In this document: positions 63,454-64,000 of the stretch, piece by piece | Layout: every line of letters starts with the position of its first letter | Position numbering within the stretch: the first letter of the stretch is position 1 | Assembly: GCF_000508225.1 (NCBI RefSeq) | Contig: NC_023063.1 | Span: 620,001-684,000 of the forward strand | DNA: 64,000 nt | Direction of reading: 5' to 3' | Source of the DNA: Ehrlichia muris AS145 | GTDB lineage: Bacteria > Pseudomonadota > Alphaproteobacteria > Rickettsiales > Anaplasmataceae | Translations under genes and position numbers: made by a program | The notes under the pieces: generated by a model | The model's database searches: none | Seen by the model: the letters and a program-made list of their open reading frames with translations, nothing else | What the model was told of the DNA's origin: nothing

Positions 63454-64000
63454 ATGCATCAGGGTTTAAAAAAAAATGTAGAAGTTATTCTTGCTAATCC
63501 AAGGGGGTTTTGTGCAGGAGTTTCGAGAGCAATAAAAATCGTAGAATTAGCTGTAAGATACCACAATAAAAACAGAAAAATTTATGTATTACACGAAATT
63601 GTACATAATAAATACATAATTAATTCTTTAAAAGAAATGGGTGTAATTTTTATAGATACACTAGATCAAGCTGAAGATGGTTCAATATTAATATACAGTG
63701 CCCACGGCATTTCAAAAAAAATAGAGTATCTTGGACAACTACGCAATTTAGAGATTATTGATGCAACATGTCCACTAGTAAGTAAAGTACATAAAGAAGT
63801 ACAGATTTACGATACTGAAGGCTATCAAGTAATTTTAATAGGTCATAAAGGACATCGCGAAGTTGAAGGTACTATAGGACAAATTACTAATCCTGTACTA
63901 CTAGTACAAAATTTATCTGATATTGATAACATAGAAGTAATAAATCCCAATAAGCTTGCATACGTCACACAAACAACCTTAAGTGTAGATGATACAAGAA
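63454..64000 (+). CDS. ispH: 4-hydroxy-3-methylbut-2-enyl diphosphate reductase, N-terminal part (cut by window edge)
   Basis: IspH is the [4Fe-4S] enzyme of the last MEP step, making IPP and DMAPP. The visible 182 residues include ILANPRGFCAGVSRAI with the first cluster cysteine, YVLHEIVHNKYIINSLKEMG, YSAHGISKKI, DATCPLVSKVHKE with the second cysteine, and IGHKGHREVEGTIGQ. I start at the ATG at 63454, which puts the conserved N-terminus near residue 12; the ATG at 63385 would add 23 atypical residues. The C-terminal third is outside the window. Confidence 0.95.
   Translation, partial: MHQGLKKNVEVILANPRGFCAGVSRAIKIVELAVRYHNKNRKIYVLHEIVHNKYIINSLKEMGVIFIDTLDQAEDGSILIYSAHGISKKIEYLGQLRNLEIIDATCPLVSKVHKEVQIYDTEGYQVILIGHKGHREVEGTIGQITNPVLLVQNLSDIDNIEVINPNKLAYVTQTTLSVDDTR

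Overview
The window looks like part of the chromosome of an obligate intracellular alphaproteobacterium of the family Anaplasmataceae, most probably an Ehrlichia. I favour E. ruminantium on gestalt (very AT-rich DNA, long empty spacers, tandem-repeat proteins), but no database search was possible, so the species is inference. Supporting signs are single-copy housekeeping genes in a reduced-genome layout, complex I genes split from one another, aerobic respiration genes (nuo, petABC), a complete-looking set of MEP isoprenoid genes (dxr, ispG, ispH here), porin-like outer membrane proteins ending in Phe, and lineage-specific unknown proteins. There are two tRNA genes and no rRNA, CRISPR array, insertion sequence or prophage.

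Layout. 1-6.5 kb: start of an RND efflux pump gene, tatC, ispG, a lipoprotein with fourteen 18-residue repeats, and dxr, all on the minus strand. 6.5-12.3 kb: nuoJ-K-L-M-N on the minus strand; nuoL is interrupted by a frameshift at a run of nine A. 12.3-17.8 kb: a tandem array of six copies of an unknown ~193-residue protein family (four intact, one pseudogene at each end), lying between nuoJ and nuoF. 17.8-25.6 kb: nuoF, tRNA-Ile, rpmA-rplU, then eno-obgE on the plus strand, then rsmH, a 5-formyl-THF cyclo-ligase, rsmE and a single-cysteine peroxiredoxin. 25.7-39.4 kb: ileS, argS, recO, an unknown acidic/His-rich protein, tRNA-Pro, rlmE, comM, a small membrane protein, two strong hairpins, a YihY-family protein, thiL and dnaQ. 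39.6-45.4 kb: three paralogous porin-like genes. 45.9-48.5 kb: petA-petB-petC. 49-54.3 kb: an unknown membrane/coiled-coil protein, a zinc ABC permease, an Mth938/NDUFAF3-like protein, rpsB-tsf, maf and infA. 54.4-64 kb: membrane fusion protein, lpd, a BamB-like propeller protein, gpmI, der, carA and the start of ispH.

How the genes fit together. NuoJKLMN and NuoF belong to complex I and PetABC to complex III; the Mth938-like protein belongs to a family whose eukaryotic member (NDUFAF3) assembles complex I. PetA carries a twin-arginine signal that the TatC in this window could serve. RplU, RpmA, RpsB, EF-Ts, IF-1, IleRS, ArgRS, Obg, Der, RsmH, RsmE and RlmE cover translation and ribosome maturation. 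The host-facing part is the porin cluster, the repeat lipoprotein, the acidic/His-rich protein and the paralog array.

The most unusual observation is the array at 12.4-17.8 kb: neighbouring proteins are only about half identical, yet the noncoding spacers between them are almost identical. The second is the nuoL frameshift in a poly(A) tract, in an otherwise intact and presumably needed gene.
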